Shown one piece after another: positions 12,786 through 14,102 of a stretch of DNA of 14,102 nucleotides (the first letter of the stretch is position 1; every line of letters begins with the position of its first letter). The notes under the pieces are model-generated. The model was given only the letters and a program-made list of their open reading frames with translations. It was not told the origin of the DNA and made no database searches. Made by a program: the position numbers and the translations under genes. The stretch spans positions 1 to 14,102 of the forward strand of contig CAZRWU010000077.1 in the NCBI GenBank assembly GCA_964603915.1, read 5' to 3'. Source of the DNA: REEP01 sp964603915 (GTDB taxonomy: Bacteria; Pseudomonadota; Alphaproteobacteria; Rhodospirillales; Defluviicoccaceae).

Positions 12786-14102
12786 TTAGATGATCCCTTT
12801 CCTGCCGAGCCACGTGCCCGGATAAAGCAAAACGAGGAGGGCGAGGACCTCGAGCCGCCCGAGAAGCATGTCGAACGCGAGAACGAGCTTGAGCGCCGCC
12901 GGTAGCTCGTGGCTTGTCACGCCTGCGGAAAGTCCCGTCGTCGCGGTGGCCGAGACGACGTCGAACAGGGAGTCGAGCGGCGGATACCCGTACGCGAGAA
13001 AGACCAACCAACTGGCGACGATCGTCAGAGCAAACAAGGCGATGACGCCGATCACGCGCTCGAAACTCGGCAAGTCAATCTTCTGATCGTAGACGCGCAG
13101 ATCGGCGATCGCGTGCTCGGGTAGCGTCGTTCTCGCAACGATGATCTGAATCAGGCGGAACACGATCAAGAGCCGGACGACCTTGATTCCGCCCGCCGTG
13201 GACCCGACGTCGCCGCCGATGAACATCGTGATCATCATCGCCGCTTTGGTCGCGGCATCGAGGCCCGGCACATCGATGGATGAGAAACCTGCCGTAACCT
13301 GGGCCGAGGCGGCCATCAGAGGCGCGTTCCTGATGACCTCCGACCAAGTGAAGCGACCGGATACGCTCATGAACAACGCCGTCAAGGCGATGCTGACGCA
13401 AAGGCTGATCAGCAGGGTCCGGCAGGCGGGATCGGCAAGCGCGTCGCGCCATGCTCCCTTCAAGAGGCGGTGATAAAGAGAAAACGAAACGCCGCCCAGC
13501 ACACACAAGAGTATGACCGCAGCCTGGATCGATAGCCGTTCATAGGCGGCGAGGCTCTCAGGAGCAATCGAAAAGCCACCGGTGGAGACAGCCGCCAGGG
13601 TATGACAGACAGCGGCGAATAAGGGCATTCCGAGAGCCCAAAGCACGAGAATGCCCGCGACGGAAAGGGCAACGTAGATGGCCAGGAGTTCGCGCGCCCG
13701 CAGCCGCGCGCTGCCGACCATTCCTTCCGCCATGGCGCCGCTCGTCGCCATGCTCTTGCTGACAGCGCCGGGAGGCAATAACAGGCCAACCGCCAGGACG
13801 ATGATGGCCATTCCTCCGTACCATTGCATCCAGGCGCGGGTGAACAGGTGAACGGCGGGAAGTTCGGTATCTTCCGGAATGGTCGACAGGCCCGTTGTGG
13901 TAATGCCCGAGACCGATTCGAAAAAGGCATCGAGCAGACTCACCCCCGCGGCCATCAGCGGCCAGGTCATGACCAATGCCCCCAGGAGAAATCCAGCGCA
14001 GGTAATGACCAGCGCCTCGTGAGGCCGAATATCCGGCTCGGCCTTGCCACGGCTCAACAGCCAACCCGCGACAACGAGAGCGAAGGTGACGGCCGCGAAG
14101 CG
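12786..14102 (-). CDS. trkH: TrkH-type potassium channel subunit, N-terminus beyond right edge
   Basis: The 438 visible residues are an integral membrane K+ uptake subunit with the fourfold membrane-pore-membrane repeat. The pore loops are SVSGITTTGLS, LAAVSTGGFS, SAQVTAGFSSID and SATATTGLSAG. The third repeat carries the gating-loop motif FIGGDVGSTAGGIKVVR. The frame is open to the window edge: 15 more residues of a hydrophobic helix (FAAVTFALVVAGWLL) precede the TTG at 14057, so that codon is not the start. The family is about 480 residues, so roughly 40-50 are missing. The downstream trkA is the regulatory partner. No intact start or promoter is visible. KtrB is the alternative name for the same superfamily; the presence of a single-RCK partner does not decide between them. 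Confidence 0.94.
   Translation of the reverse strand, partial: RFAAVTFALVVAGWLLSRGKAEPDIRPHEALVITCAGFLLGALVMTWPLMAAGVSLLDAFFESVSGITTTGLSTIPEDTELPAVHLFTRAWMQWYGGMAIIVLAVGLLLPPGAVSKSMATSGAMAEGMVGSARLRARELLAIYVALSVAGILVLWALGMPLFAAVCHTLAAVSTGGFSIAPESLAAYERLSIQAAVILLCVLGGVSFSLYHRLLKGAWRDALADPACRTLLISLCVSIALTALFMSVSGRFTWSEVIRNAPLMAASAQVTAGFSSIDVPGLDAATKAAMMITMFIGGDVGSTAGGIKVVRLLIVFRLIQIIVARTTLPEHAIADLRVYDQKIDLPSFERVIGVIALFALTIVASWLVFLAYGYPPLDSLFDVVSATATTGLSAGVTSHELPAALKLVLAFDMLLGRLEVLALLVLLYPGTWLGRKGII

Noticed and set aside
14055..14057. TTG as start codon of trkH
   Set aside because: The frame continues to the window edge with a hydrophobic helix matching a membrane segment, so the true start lies outside.

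Overview
This is a GC-rich bacterial window carrying metabolic, signalling and envelope genes. Gene content points to an alphaproteobacterium, possibly of the Rhizobiales: a DUF4118/HisKA_2 histidine kinase, a class III cyclase with a large N-terminal sensory region, a TrkH/TrkA pair and a short OprO/OprP-type porin. This assignment is inferred from family resemblance, because there is no rRNA or other marker gene. I see no mobile element, tRNA, rRNA, CRISPR array or phage gene.

Left part (1-4212, all minus strand). An orphan membrane histidine kinase is followed, after a 464-base gap, by a GltD-like FAD/NADPH/iron-sulfur oxidoreductase and then by nifJ (pyruvate:ferredoxin/flavodoxin oxidoreductase), which leaves the window on the left. 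The last two look like an operon that connects pyruvate oxidation, ferredoxin and NAD(P)H. A strong compound stem-loop lies in the 113 bases between them.

Middle part (4505-7725). A soluble class III nucleotide cyclase (minus) is divergent from an M20D amidohydrolase (plus). Two small single-span membrane proteins follow, transcribed away from each other; one has only 57 residues.

Right-middle part (7928-10357, plus). A 97-residue protein resembling the antibiotic-biosynthesis-monooxygenase (ABM) fold precedes pncB and pncA, which overlap by 14 bases and form a pyridine salvage operon (nicotinamide to nicotinate to nicotinate mononucleotide). The 191 bases between the ABM-like gene and pncB are rich in inverted repeats.

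Right part (10538-14102). A 66-residue protein that looks like the N-terminal part of HigA-type antitoxins without the DNA-binding domain is followed closely by a phosphate-selective-type porin (both plus). The porin converges on trkA, which lies just downstream of trkH (both minus, 1 base apart). trkH runs off the right edge.

No clearly new multi-gene system is visible. The items most worth a second look are the intercistronic stem-loop before nifJ, the truncated HigA-like protein coupled to the porin, the degenerate nucleotide-binding loop in TrkA, the non-canonical base-recognition residues in the cyclase, the structured region before pncB and the two small membrane proteins.
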